DNA of 64,000 nt from Alistipes sp. GTDB lineage: Bacteria > Bacteroidota > Bacteroidia > Bacteroidales > Rikenellaceae. The number at the start of each line of letters is the position of its first letter. Position 1 is the stretch's first letter. Below, piece after piece: positions 41,607 through 50,041 of the stretch. A model generated the notes under the pieces. The model was not told the DNA's origin. It searched no databases and was given only the letters and a program-made list of their open reading frames with translations. A program made the translations under genes and the position numbers. Location: the NCBI GenBank assembly GCA_017631275.1, contig JAGBTQ010000010.1:1-64000 (forward strand), read 5' to 3'.

Positions 41607-43949
41607 TTACTCGATAACTACCAATGGCTGATCAGCCTGAACGGTGTCGCCCTCAGCTACCAACAAGCCGAGAACCTTACCCGCGAAGTCTGATGAGATA
41701 GAGTTCTCCATCTTCATAGCCTCGAGGATCATCACCTCCTGACCAATAGTCACTGTATCGCCAGCCTTAACCTTAATCTCGATAACGCGACCTGGAAGTG
41801 GAGCATTCACGGTCTTGCCATCAGCGGCAGTAACCTTGCGCTCAGCCGAAGCCTCGCCCTCGTCCTCCATAGAGTCGGCAACCTCGATAAGGATAGCGTC
41901 AGCCTGAACGGTGTCGCCCTCAGCAACCAAGATCTGCTTAACGAAGCCAGCATAGTCCGTAGTGATAGAGTTCTCCATCTTCATAGCCTCGAGGATCATA
42001 ACCTCCTGGCCAGCAGCAACCTTATCGCCAACCTTAACCTTGAGCTCGATAACACGGCCTGGGAGTGGAGCACATACGGTCTTGCCAGTCACAGGACGCT
42101 TGCCCGCAGCTGCAGCACCAGCCTTAGCGCTCTCAATCTCAATGATGATGCCCTCAGCCTGAACGGTGTCACCCTCCTTAACAATAATCTGCTTAACCTT
42201 ACCTGCGAAGTCAGATGTGATAGAGTTCTCCATCTTCATAGCCTCGAGGATAGCAACCTCCTGACCTACAGCCACGGTGTCGCCCACCTTAACCTTAAGC
42301 TCGATAACACGGCCAGGAAGTGGAGCAACGATAGTGTCGCCAGTGATAGGCTGAAGCTCCTTAACCTCCTCCTTAGCGAGTGATGGATCTGCAGCAACCT
42401 TCTCGGCATAAGCTGCCTCCTTGATGCCAGTGAGGTAAGCCTTAGCAACCAATGGGAACAACTCCAACAAGAGCTCCTCCTTCTCGTTCTCAGCCAAGAG
42501 CACGCCACCAGCCTTCTCCAATGTTGGGTTAGGCTGCTTCTGATACTTCGATGTGTCGTAAGGGCGCTCCTCTCTGAAGCCACAAATCTTCTCGCGGAAG
42601 TCCTCAGAGATCTTCACAGGAGTGCGACCGTAGTCACCCTTAACCAAGCCCACAAACTGAGCCGACTTGTTGGTGTACATAGCACGACCAGCCTTCTCGT
42701 CCATAGCGCAGTTTACTGCCTGAGCACCCACGATCTGTGATGTAGGCGTTACGAGTGGTGGAAGACCCGCTGCAAGACGTACTGGAGGGATAAGCTCCAT
42801 AGCGCGTGGAAGGATGTCCTCAGCGCCAAGCTGCTTGAGCTGTGCCACCATGTTAGAGTACATACCGCCAGGGATCTCAGCATCCTGAACGAGCTTGTTA
42901 GGTGCTGGGAAGCCGAAGTATGCCTCGATAGCCTGTGATGCCTCCAAAAGCTCGTCCCAGTTCTCAGCCTGAGCAGCCGCTACGCATCGGTCGAGCAAAG
43001 CGTCAACCTCAGCAGGGGTAGCATCTACGAGTGGGTTGAAAGGCTTTGGAAGTGGCTTCTCTGCGCCAAATACCGACAACTCGAGCTCCTTGCGGATATC
43101 CTTGAGCTGCTCGTTGATCTTAGCCACAGCCTCCATGTTTGCGCCAAGCTCAATGCCAAGCTTCTTACAGAAGAGGTAAACAAGCTCTACGGCAGGAGCA
43201 CCTGTGCCACCACCAAACCACCAGCAGTTAGTATCTACGATATCAACGCCAGCAACGATAGCTGCATATACTGAGCCAAGACCATAGCCTGGAGTACAGT
43301 GTGTGTGGAAATCAACAACCACGCCGAGCTCCTTCTTAAGAAGCTTGATAAGACCAGCCACGCGTGCAGGAGGAATCAAGCCCGACATATCCTTGATAGT
43401 AATCATGTCGGCGCCGAGCTCTGCCATCTGGCGAGCCTTGTCGAGGAAGTACTCGTCGGTAAATACCTTCTCGTGCTCCTCGCCGTCGTTGTACTTAGGA
43501 TCTACGGTGTAACATACGGCGCAGTCAGCGATACCGCCATACTGCTTGATATACTTGATTGTTGACTTAACGTTATCTACGTCGTTCAAGGCATCGAAGA
43601 TACGCATGATGCCCAAGCCGCTCTCGATAGCATTGCGCGAGAAGCCGTCGATAATCTCGTCGGTATATGGAGCATAGCCAAAGAGGTTACGACCACGCGA
43701 CAAAGCAGTTAGCTTCGACACGTCGCCCACAGCCTTCTTAATAGTCTCAAGACGTGTCCATGGGTTCTCGTTGAGGTAACGCATAACTGAGTCGGGCACT
43801 GCACCGCCCCATACCTCCATAGCGTAGAAGCCGGCATCCTTGTAGTAAGGAAGGCAACGGTCAACCTGCTGCTGAGTCATACGAGTTGCGAAAGACGACT
43901 GCTGACCGTCACGCAACGTAAGATCACGAATTTTAAGGATCTTTGTCAT
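41607..43949 (-). CDS. Biotin-dependent carboxyltransferase with three tandem biotinyl domains (pyruvate carboxylase subunit B / oxaloacetate decarboxylase alpha type)
   Basis: A 780-aa protein. Residues 1-530 form the carboxyltransferase domain: LRDGQQSSFATRM, AMEVWGGAVPDSVMRYLNEN, MRIFDALNDVDN, TIKDMSGLIPP, and the metal-site VVDFHTHCTPGYG. Where many homologues have a different sequence before the catalytic Thr, this one reads DTNCWWFGGGTGAP. Three biotinyl (BCCP-like) domains of about 70 residues follow, each with APLPGRVIE and EAMKMEN, so predicted biotin-Lys are near 572, 657 and 746. One such domain is normal. Linkers between them are A/G- or E-rich. It probably transfers CO2 between biotin and pyruvate/oxaloacetate. 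No biotin carboxylase or sodium-pump subunit is adjacent, so the exact reaction is open. Confidence 0.9.
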   Translation of the reverse strand: MTKILKIRDLTLRDGQQSSFATRMTQQQVDRCLPYYKDAGFYAMEVWGGAVPDSVMRYLNENPWTRLETIKKAVGDVSKLTALSRGRNLFGYAPYTDEIIDGFSRNAIESGLGIMRIFDALNDVDNVKSTIKYIKQYGGIADCAVCYTVDPKYNDGEEHEKVFTDEYFLDKARQMAELGADMITIKDMSGLIPPARVAGLIKLLKKELGVVVDFHTHCTPGYGLGSVYAAIVAGVDIVDTNCWWFGGGTGAPAVELVYLFCKKLGIELGANMEAVAKINEQLKDIRKELELSVFGAEKPLPKPFNPLVDATPAEVDALLDRCVAAAQAENWDELLEASQAIEAYFGFPAPNKLVQDAEIPGGMYSNMVAQLKQLGAEDILPRAMELIPPVRLAAGLPPLVTPTSQIVGAQAVNCAMDEKAGRAMYTNKSAQFVGLVKGDYGRTPVKISEDFREKICGFREERPYDTSKYQKQPNPTLEKAGGVLLAENEKEELLLELFPLVAKAYLTGIKEAAYAEKVAADPSLAKEEVKELQPITGDTIVAPLPGRVIELKVKVGDTVAVGQEVAILEAMKMENSITSDFAGKVKQIIVKEGDTVQAEGIIIEIESAKAGAAAAGKRPVTGKTVCAPLPGRVIELKVKVGDKVAAGQEVMILEAMKMENSITTDYAGFVKQILVAEGDTVQADAILIEVADSMEDEGEASAERKVTAADGKTVNAPLPGRVIEIKVKAGDTVTIGQEVMILEAMKMENSISSDFAGKVLGLLVAEGDTVQADQPLVVIE

Positions 43950-44027
43950 AGTTTTACAAAAGGTTTATTTAGTTAGTTTTTTAGGTTTAGTCGGTTTTGT
44001 ACAGACGTAGTCTGTCTGTTCGAATAA

Positions 44028-44059
44028 CAAATTTAAGCAAAAAAACGTAATAAACCAAA
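44028..44059 (-). promoter_or_regulatory. Promoter of the biotin carboxyltransferase gene
   Basis: On the minus strand TTTGG (44055-44059), 19 nt, TAAATTTG (44028-44035). The -33 box merges into the T-tract of the upstream M64 terminator. A CAGAC/GTCTG inverted repeat lies in the leader near 44001-44013. Confidence 0.75.
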
Positions 44060-44121
44060 AAAAGAGAGAAATTTGTTGCGACTTGCTACATATTGCAACT
44101 TCTCGCAACAAATTTCTCTCT
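44057..44121 (-). terminator. Large bidirectional-looking terminator of the M64 gene
   Basis: AGAGAGAAATTTGTTGCGA (44063-44081) pairs perfectly over 19 bp with 44103-44121, with a 21-nt loop. On the minus strand seven T follow (complement of 44057-44063). The arm sequence AAATTTGTTG also opens the compound elements at 12037 and 41272, so this may be a simplified member of that family. Confidence 0.88.
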
Positions 44122-44127
44122 GTTTTA

Positions 44128-44301
44128 GGGGCGCTGATGGGCGCTGAATGAGGTGGGAGGGGGCTGGGATAAATGGGAGCGCTAGAGCTTGATGGGGGTG
44201 ATGGGGGCGCTAAAGCTTGATGGAAATTTCCCATCTATCCCATTTATCCCATCTATCTCATTCGTCTCTCTCCTCTTTGCTCTCTCCTCTTTGCTCTCGC
44301 C
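44128..44301. repeat. CGCTGAATGAGGTGG linker and CATCAAGC/GGGATAAATG array
   Basis: CGCTGAATGAGGTGG (44142-44156) matches the linker after compound elements 1 and 3 with one change. It is followed by GGGATAAATGGGAGCGC, AAAGCTTGATGG, centre GATGGAAATTTCCCATC, and complementary CCATCTATCCCATTTATC units up to the M64 stop. Confidence 0.75.
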
Positions 44302-45585
44302 CTACTTCGCCTGGTGCAATATCACTCGCTCCAAGGCGCGCTCGCACACAGGGCAGAAGCGCTCGGCGGTGTTGTTGCGCATGCGGCACACATCAACGGG
44401 ACGATAGATGCCCTTCGAGCGGTAGCCACCACCCTCGTAAACACCCACGGTGTAGTTCTTTGAGCGCTCGGGGGTAACTTGTGTAGGAATCTCGATGCCC
44501 TCCGCAACCATGTCTGCCCACTTCGAGTCGAAATCTACGAGAGTGGTGATGTTGGGCTCCCATGGCTCATGTTTAAGCGAGTGCATCTCGTCGTTGTCGT
44601 CAGCGTTGTCGTAGAAATACTCGTCGCCAAGACCTCCGAACGAGTGGCCAAACTCGTGAACCACAACAGGCTTAAAGTCGCGGTGGTGGGCTGTTGTCAG
44701 GGTGTATGAGTTGAAGATGCCACCGCCACCGTAAGTATCTGTGTTAGCGAGGATTATAAGGTGCTCGCAAGGGATATTGGTGGTGAGGTCGTACATCGCA
44801 TATACGTTGCTCGACGTGAGGTAGCGGTTCATGTAGAACGTGAGGAAGTTTGAGCCTACGGCAGTCTGTCGCCATGCATCGTCCTGAGGCACGCTCACAT
44901 TGCTATCTGTCGAGGGGCTTGCCACGGCAATAAAGTTGAACTTCTCCTTGTGGCTCTTGAATGGCTCGTAGCTCAAAATCTCGTCGGTTGCAATCTGTGC
45001 ATCCTCCATGAATGTGTTAATCTCGTCGATGGTATATCCCTCAGCGAGGATTACCACGTCGATAGCGCGTTTCGAGTCGCCACCCTTATGTAGGTATTTG
45101 TGGGGTAGTGCGCGCTGCGATGTCACGTTACGAATAAGGCGATCCTGAGGGTCGATGGTGTGGCGCAATACGCTCTCCTTGCCTGTGTTGTCGCGAAGCA
45201 CAATCTCGGCATGTGCACGGCGCTTAGGCATAGGTGTGAGAATGGTAAACTCGAAGCTCTTGTTGATGTTCTGAGCCTCAGGTGTTGTGATCCACTCCTG
45301 GAACAACGACGAGAACGATGTCTTATATATCGCCTCGCCTGTTGTTGCGTCGTAGAGCGTCAGGTCGCCATTGCCCTCGAGGGGTACAGTCGTGAGGTTT
45401 ATGCGTCGGCCCCACCAGTTGTTGCTAACCGAAAGTGAGTGAAGGCCAACAAATTGCTCCTTGGCGTTGCCCATAAAGGTGTAGTCGATACGCAAGGTCT
45501 GATCTAAGAAGTTGTGCTCGAAATCCTGCGCCGAGAGGCTCGTTACGCCCAGAAAGAGCATTGCGATAATAAGTAGTCGTTTCAT
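44302..45585 (-). CDS. M64 family (IgA-peptidase-like) metallopeptidase
   Basis: Secreted zinc peptidase of 427 aa. The chosen ATG gives the signal MKRLLIIAMLFLGVTSLSAQ; an upstream in-frame ATG overlaps the promoter and is rejected. Residues 20-150 form the N-terminal beta domain of M64 proteins (DYTFMGN...). The catalytic domain carries VVILAEGYT (about 177-185) and the zinc motif HEFGHSFGGLGDEY (310-323). The C-terminal CRMRNN...FCPVCERAL contains three Cys that could form a disulfide or metal site. The family includes an IgA-cleaving peptidase from a Clostridium species, but substrates in Bacteroidales are unknown. It is divergently transcribed from the next gene. Confidence 0.93.
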   Translation of the reverse strand: MKRLLIIAMLFLGVTSLSAQDFEHNFLDQTLRIDYTFMGNAKEQFVGLHSLSVSNNWWGRRINLTTVPLEGNGDLTLYDATTGEAIYKTSFSSLFQEWITTPEAQNINKSFEFTILTPMPKRRAHAEIVLRDNTGKESVLRHTIDPQDRLIRNVTSQRALPHKYLHKGGDSKRAIDVVILAEGYTIDEINTFMEDAQIATDEILSYEPFKSHKEKFNFIAVASPSTDSNVSVPQDDAWRQTAVGSNFLTFYMNRYLTSSNVYAMYDLTTNIPCEHLIILANTDTYGGGGIFNSYTLTTAHHRDFKPVVVHEFGHSFGGLGDEYFYDNADDNDEMHSLKHEPWEPNITTLVDFDSKWADMVAEGIEIPTQVTPERSKNYTVGVYEGGGYRSKGIYRPVDVCRMRNNTAERFCPVCERALERVILHQAK

Positions 45586-45618
45586 CTCTATTTTAAGTTT
45601 TATAAATTTCTCAATGTA

Positions 45619-45649
45619 CAAAGATAGAAATTTTCGTGGCAATATGCAA
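45619..45649 (-). promoter_or_regulatory. M64 gene promoter
   Basis: On the minus strand TTGC (45646-45649), 19 nt, TATCTTTG (45619-45626). It lies back to back with a plus-strand promoter 32 nt away. Confidence 0.75.
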
Positions 45650-45658
45650 TCTTTTTCG

Positions 45659-45666
45659 TATCTTTG
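45659..45666 (+). promoter_or_regulatory. -7 box of the golvesin/amidase-like gene promoter
   Basis: TATCTTTG on the plus strand, 25 nt before the ATG at 45692. The expected -33 position (about 45632-45640, TTTTCG) overlaps the M64 promoter region. Confidence 0.7.
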
Positions 45667-45691
45667 GACGATAAAAAATCATCACTTGTCT

Positions 45692-48600
45692 ATGAGAATT
45701 TTAAGAAATATACTCGCTCCGATACCTCTTTTTGTTGTTATGCTTTTGGCCATGCCGTCGGCATTGGCGCAACAGCGTGATAGTAAGTTGCCTAAATATC
45801 TGCCCGACTCTATCTCTAAGGCGCTGACACGCATCACCATAAGTGAGGTTGCCGGCAGCTATGTCAAGGTTGAACAGATAAAGGTTGTTGGAGATGATAA
45901 GCCTAAGAGCGACACCATCTCCGATGGCGAGAAGATGCGTCCACAGCTCGAGATACGTGCTTCGGAGCAGTTGGGCTTCTATCCTATGCGCGAGAAGAGC
46001 GTTGAGAAGCTCTATAATGCTGTGCGAAGGGTGCTTCCCGACAAGTATAAAGAGTACGAGCTAAAGCTCTATGCCAATGGCGAGCTTATCGAGAACCTTA
46101 TTCCGCACTACTACCGCACGTCGCACGACGAGCCAACATTCGTAAATAGCGCTAAGACACCGCTTATTACGCGCTCAAGCTCGCTCTCGCAGCCTAAGCG
46201 AGGTCTGCTCAACCGCCATATAGCCCTCTGGCAGAGCCATGGTCGCTACTTTAGCAATGGCGCTAACGAGTGGGTGTGGCAGCGTGCTCGCCTATGGGAG
46301 ACTGTCGAGGACCTATATACGCAGAGCTATGTTGTGCCCTACCTTGTCCCCATGCTCGAGAGGGCTGGTGCCTCGGTGCTCTTGCCCCGTGAGCGTAGCA
46401 TGCGCCGTGAGGAGCTAATCATCGACAACGACAAGGGCATCGACCCAATGGGCTATGCCGAGAGTGGCGAGTGGAGTGGTGCTGGCTCGGGCTTTGCTCA
46501 CCTCCACGAGAGCTATGCCTCGGGACATAACCCCTTTAGCGACGGTACAGCGCGCCAGGTGGCAACAACAAACAAAAAGGATAAGCTATCAACGGCAACA
46601 TGGAGCGGCAGTGTGCCTAAGTCGGGTGTGTATAGCCTCTATGTGTCGTATCGCACAGTTAAAAAGTCGGCTACTGATGCCCACTACACTGTGCATGCCT
46701 CGGGTGGCGACCGCGAGTTTTTGGTAAATCAGACCATGGGTGGTGGCATGTGGCTATGCCTCGGTGAGTTCTACTTCGAGGCGGGTGAGGAGCGTGTGTT
46801 GGTTACGCTCGACAACTACTCGCTTGCAGGAGGTGTTGTCACGGCTGATGCTGTCAAAATAGGCGGTGGCATGGGTAACATACGCCGCGAGGTGCACTCC
46901 TCTATGCGTGGTAGTGGCAAGGAGTATCAGTCGGAGGTGAGTGGCTATCCTCGCTTCACGGAGGGTGCTCGCTACTGGTTGCAGTGGTCGGGCTTTACGT
47001 CCGATGTATATGCCCCTAAGGGTGGTGTCGATGACTATAAAGATGACTATATGTCGCGCCCACGCTGGGTGAATGCCCTTATGGGAGGCTCCGACCGTCT
47101 AAATGGTGCTAAGGGCAAGAACATACCTTTGGACCTTGCCTTGGCATTTCATAGCGACGCTGGTGTGCGCGAGAGCGACAAGGTTATCGGCACACTCGGC
47201 ATCTACTGCACAAAGGATAATGGCGCTAAGTTCGAGGATAAGCAGTCGCGCCTACGCTCGCGCGACCTTACGGATATTGTCATGACACAGATTGTCGACG
47301 ACCTGCGCGCTACCTACGACAAGGGGTGGGTGCGCCGAGGCATGTGGGATAAGTCCTACTATGAGGCACGCCTGCCATGGTGTCCAACGATGCTCCTCGA
47401 ACTACTGTCGCACCAGAATTTTTCGGATATGCGCTACGGCCTCGACCCTCAGTTCCGCTTCGACGTGAGCCGTGCGATATACAAGGGTGTGTTGCGCTAT
47501 CTGTCGAGCCAGTATGGTGTCGATTATGTTGTGCAGCCGCTGCCCGTAAATAGCTTTGCAGCGATGCTCGATGGCAAGAGGGTGACCCTTAGCTGGAAGC
47601 CTACTGACGATAAGCTTGAGCCTACGGCAAAGCCCCAATACTATATATTATATACGCGCATCGGCGAGTCGGGCTTCGACTCGGGCCGTAGGGTAGATGC
47701 CACCGAGATAACCCTCGAGCAGGAGGCGGGTAAGGTATATAGCTACAAGATAACGGCTGTGAACGATGGTGGCGAGAGCTTCGACTCCGAAATCCTTGCT
47801 GTGGGTATCGGCAAGTCGAAGAAGTGTGTCCTTGTTGTCAATGGCTTCGATAGGGTATCTGCACCTATGAGCCGCCGCACCGAGAGCGATGCTGGCTTCT
47901 ACAACCAGTTTGATAGTGGTGTGGCGTATATCGAAGATATATCATTTATCGGCGAGCAGACCAACTTCGACCGCGGATTGTATAAGTCGCAGGACGATAA
48001 CAACGCCCTCGGACAATCCTACAACGACTATGAGGCTGAGGTTATCGCCGGCAACACCTTCGACTTTGTGGCTACGCATGGTAGGTCAATCCTCGCTGCG
48101 GGCTACTCATTTGCCTCGGCATCACACCGTGCTGTGGCAGATGGTTGTGTAGATGTAGCGGGCTACGAGGCTATCGACCTTATCTTAGGCAAGCAGCGCG
48201 CTACGGCAGTGGGTAGTGGCAAGGAGTACAGATATAAGGCTATCTCCTCGTCGTTGCAGAAGGTGCTCACGGCATACACTGCTCAGGGTGGCTCGCTCAT
48301 GGTTACAGGCAGCTACCTGCTTACCGACATGTGGACCTCGCCTGTGGCTACTGCTGCCGACAGAAAGTTTGCTACCGATGTGCTTCACGTAAGCTATGGC
48401 GGTGGCATGGCAACACGTCGTGGTGAGGTTAAGGGAGTGTTGCAGAGCCTCTTTAAGGGCGATTTTGGTATTGAGTTCAACACCGAGCTTAACGACGAGA
48501 TATACTGTGTTGAGTCGCCAGAGGTGGTACGTGCCGCAGGCAAGCAGACATACACGGCTATGCGCTATCGCTCGACCAACCAGCCCGCAGCAACGTTGCA

Positions 48601-48709
48601 TGCTGGTAAGTATCGTGTCTTTGTGGCAGGCTTCCCGTTCGAGACCATTATCTCTTCCGCTGAACGTGATGCCATGATGGCGGGCGTACTTGGCTACATC
48701 ATCAAGTAG
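45692..48709 (+). CDS. Golvesin C-terminal-like / amidase-like exported protein ('xanthan lyase' type annotation)
   Basis: A 1005-aa exported protein. The ATG at 45692 gives a signal peptide ending AMPSALAQQ; the longer frame would overlap the divergent promoters. Residues about 285-390 form a golvesin C-terminal-like beta-sandwich (GHNPFSDGTARQV...WSGSVPKSGVYSLYVSYRTV). About 470-620 resembles an N-acetylmuramoyl-L-alanine amidase type 3 fold, with LALAFHSDAG at the second His position and MLLELLSHQNFSDM at the Glu position. A fibronectin III-like stretch (LSWKPTDDK...YYILYTRIGE...YSYKITAVNDGG) spans about 635-710. The final 290 residues look like an alpha/beta domain. Such proteins are often labelled xanthan lyase without good cause. 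A cell-wall or polysaccharide role is an inference. Confidence 0.82.
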   Translation: MRILRNILAPIPLFVVMLLAMPSALAQQRDSKLPKYLPDSISKALTRITISEVAGSYVKVEQIKVVGDDKPKSDTISDGEKMRPQLEIRASEQLGFYPMREKSVEKLYNAVRRVLPDKYKEYELKLYANGELIENLIPHYYRTSHDEPTFVNSAKTPLITRSSSLSQPKRGLLNRHIALWQSHGRYFSNGANEWVWQRARLWETVEDLYTQSYVVPYLVPMLERAGASVLLPRERSMRREELIIDNDKGIDPMGYAESGEWSGAGSGFAHLHESYASGHNPFSDGTARQVATTNKKDKLSTATWSGSVPKSGVYSLYVSYRTVKKSATDAHYTVHASGGDREFLVNQTMGGGMWLCLGEFYFEAGEERVLVTLDNYSLAGGVVTADAVKIGGGMGNIRREVHSSMRGSGKEYQSEVSGYPRFTEGARYWLQWSGFTSDVYAPKGGVDDYKDDYMSRPRWVNALMGGSDRLNGAKGKNIPLDLALAFHSDAGVRESDKVIGTLGIYCTKDNGAKFEDKQSRLRSRDLTDIVMTQIVDDLRATYDKGWVRRGMWDKSYYEARLPWCPTMLLELLSHQNFSDMRYGLDPQFRFDVSRAIYKGVLRYLSSQYGVDYVVQPLPVNSFAAMLDGKRVTLSWKPTDDKLEPTAKPQYYILYTRIGESGFDSGRRVDATEITLEQEAGKVYSYKITAVNDGGESFDSEILAVGIGKSKKCVLVVNGFDRVSAPMSRRTESDAGFYNQFDSGVAYIEDISFIGEQTNFDRGLYKSQDDNNALGQSYNDYEAEVIAGNTFDFVATHGRSILAAGYSFASASHRAVADGCVDVAGYEAIDLILGKQRATAVGSGKEYRYKAISSSLQKVLTAYTAQGGSLMVTGSYLLTDMWTSPVATAADRKFATDVLHVSYGGGMATRRGEVKGVLQSLFKGDFGIEFNTELNDEIYCVESPEVVRAAGKQTYTAMRYRSTNQPAATLHAGKYRVFVAGFPFETIISSAERDAMMAGVLGYIIK

Positions 48710-48719
48710 CCCTCGCCCT

Positions 48720-48820
48720 AAATTATAAATGAGTAATTACTAATTAAACAAAGCGTCGCAGACGCCACACTTTTCACTTTTCACTTTTCACCTTTCACCT
48801 TTCACCTTTCACTTTTATTG
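48720..48820. repeat. Family I repeat array before the BASS gene
   Basis: ATGAGTAATTACTAATT, then AGCGTCGCAGACGCC (about 48750-48765), then repeated CACTTTTCACCTTTCACC up to the start codon. The AGCGTCGCAGA core is shared with 143-153. Confidence 0.7.
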
Positions 48821-48822
48821 TT

Positions 48823-49719
48823 ATGGCTCTCTCACGACAGACAATAAAGACCATAGTTATGCCCCTGGCAATGGTTGTGGGCGCAATGTTGTGCCGCCCC
48901 TTGGCCCATGTCGAGGCGGCTAGTGCCAACTTGCTCACCCCCATGCTTATCGCCTCGATGCTCTTTCTCACGTTTTGCCGTATCGACCTACGCGACCTGC
49001 GCCTTAGGTGGGTGCACCTCATAATGCTTGCGGTGCAGATTGTGGGAGGTGTTGTGGTATATGTTGCTCTACGCCCTTTGCTTGGTGAGGTTGTGGCACA
49101 GGGAGCTATGATGTGTGTGCTTGCCCCTATAGCTATGGCTGCCGTAGTCATCGGCGGTATGCTCGGCGCTAAGGTGGCACCCATGGTGTCGTATAGCCTC
49201 ATTTGCAACATAGTGACAGCCATTGTCCTACCGCCCATTCTCCACGCCTTTGGCAATGGCACATGCACCTTTGTGGAGATTATCTCGCGCGTAGCACCCA
49301 CGCTCATAGCCCCCTTTGTTGTGGCTCAGCTGTTGCGCTACACGCTACCTAAGGTGGCTAAGTGGTTTGCCAACCACTCCTCTTACTCCTTCTACCTGTG
49401 GCTTTTCTCGCTCGTGCTGGTCATGGGGCGCACCACAGCATTTATTATAGACACTCCTGCCGACATCGTTGTCGAGATAGAGCTTGCCCTTGTTGCCCTT
49501 CTCTTGTGTCTTGCGCAGTTTAGGCTCGGTAGATATATCGGTGAGCGCTCAGGCGATAGGGTGGCGGGAGCGCAGTCGGTGGGTCAGAAGAATACTATTC
49601 TTGCTATTTGGCTCACGCTCAACTTCCTTAACCCCATAGCCTCTATTGCCCCCACAGCCTATATCGTATGGCAGAATTTTGTGAATAGTTATCAAATCTA
49701 CCGCAAGAATTTGTCGTGA
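48823..49719 (+). CDS. Bile acid:sodium symporter (BASS/SBF) family transporter
   Basis: Inner-membrane protein of 298 aa with about nine or ten hydrophobic segments. The opening PLAMVVGAMLCRPLA and the middle CVLAPIAMAAVVIGGMLG and SYSLICNIVTAIVLPPIL resemble SBF-family carriers. Near the end, QKNTILAIWLTLNFLNPIASIAPTAY contains the conserved N-x-x-L-A region. Substrates in bacteria vary (bile acids, pantoate, other organic anions) and cannot be read from sequence. The last three residues, N-L-S, and the TGA stop are encoded inside the left end of a compound inverted-repeat element, so the C-terminus has been shaped by that element. Confidence 0.88.
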   Translation: MALSRQTIKTIVMPLAMVVGAMLCRPLAHVEAASANLLTPMLIASMLFLTFCRIDLRDLRLRWVHLIMLAVQIVGGVVVYVALRPLLGEVVAQGAMMCVLAPIAMAAVVIGGMLGAKVAPMVSYSLICNIVTAIVLPPILHAFGNGTCTFVEIISRVAPTLIAPFVVAQLLRYTLPKVAKWFANHSSYSFYLWLFSLVLVMGRTTAFIIDTPADIVVEIELALVALLLCLAQFRLGRYIGERSGDRVAGAQSVGQKNTILAIWLTLNFLNPIASIAPTAYIVWQNFVNSYQIYRKNLS

Positions 49720-49836
49720 TAAGGGGTCGATTGCGTCCCCTAACAAAAAATCCCGACAATGAGCAGTACTTCGAGTACAGCCCATCGTCGGGATTTTTGC
49801 CGAGTGTAGCACTCGGCACCCTTCTGACGACAAATT
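49707..49836. repeat. Stop-codon-abutting compound inverted-repeat element, copy 3
   Basis: Outer arms GAATTTGTCGTGATAAGGGG (from 49707) and ACCCTTCTGACGACAAATT (to 49836). Relative to copies 1 and 2 both arms changed together (TTGTTGTGA/TGACAACAA to TTGTCGTGA/TGACGACAA), a compensatory change. Inside: AAAAAATCCCGAC (49745-49757) with GTCGGGATTTTT (49787-49798), tip GTAC-TTCGA-GTAC, then GCCGAGTG-TAG-CACTCGGC (49799-49817), identical to copy 2. The element begins inside the coding end of the BASS gene. Confidence 0.9.
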
Positions 49837-49842
49837 ATTTCT

Positions 49843-49995
49843 CGCTGATTGAGGTGGTAGATTAAGGAGTTTAGTGAATTTAATGAATTTAGGGAGTTTA
49901 GTGATAGTCTTTCCCTAAGTTCCCTAAATTCCCTAAATTCCTTATTCTCCCTATCTTCCCTATTCTCCCTGCCGTCCTTGCCGTCCCTGCTCTCC
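49843..49995. repeat. CGCTGATTGAGGTGG linker and complementary repeat array
   Basis: The linker (49843-49857) is followed by TTAAGGAGTTTAGTGAATT units, then TTCCCTAAATTCCCTAAATT and CTCCCTATCTTCCC units. It sits between convergent genes. The unit types match 3036-3180. Confidence 0.75.
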
Positions 49996-50001
49996 CCTCG
50001 C

Positions 50002-50035
50002 AAAAAAAAAGAGAAGTCGCTGTTGCAACTTCTCT
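50002..50035 (-). terminator. miaB terminator
   Basis: On the minus strand AGAGAAGT pairs with ACTTCTCT (plus coordinates 50028-50035 and 50010-50017) with a 10-nt loop, followed by about nine T (complement of 50002-50010). Confidence 0.9.
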
Positions 50036-50041
50036 CTGCTT

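Noticed and set aside
45512-45691. Upstream start for the golvesin/amidase-like gene
   Set aside because: It would place coding sequence over both divergent promoters and over the start of the M64 gene; MRILRN at 45692 starts a normal signal peptide.
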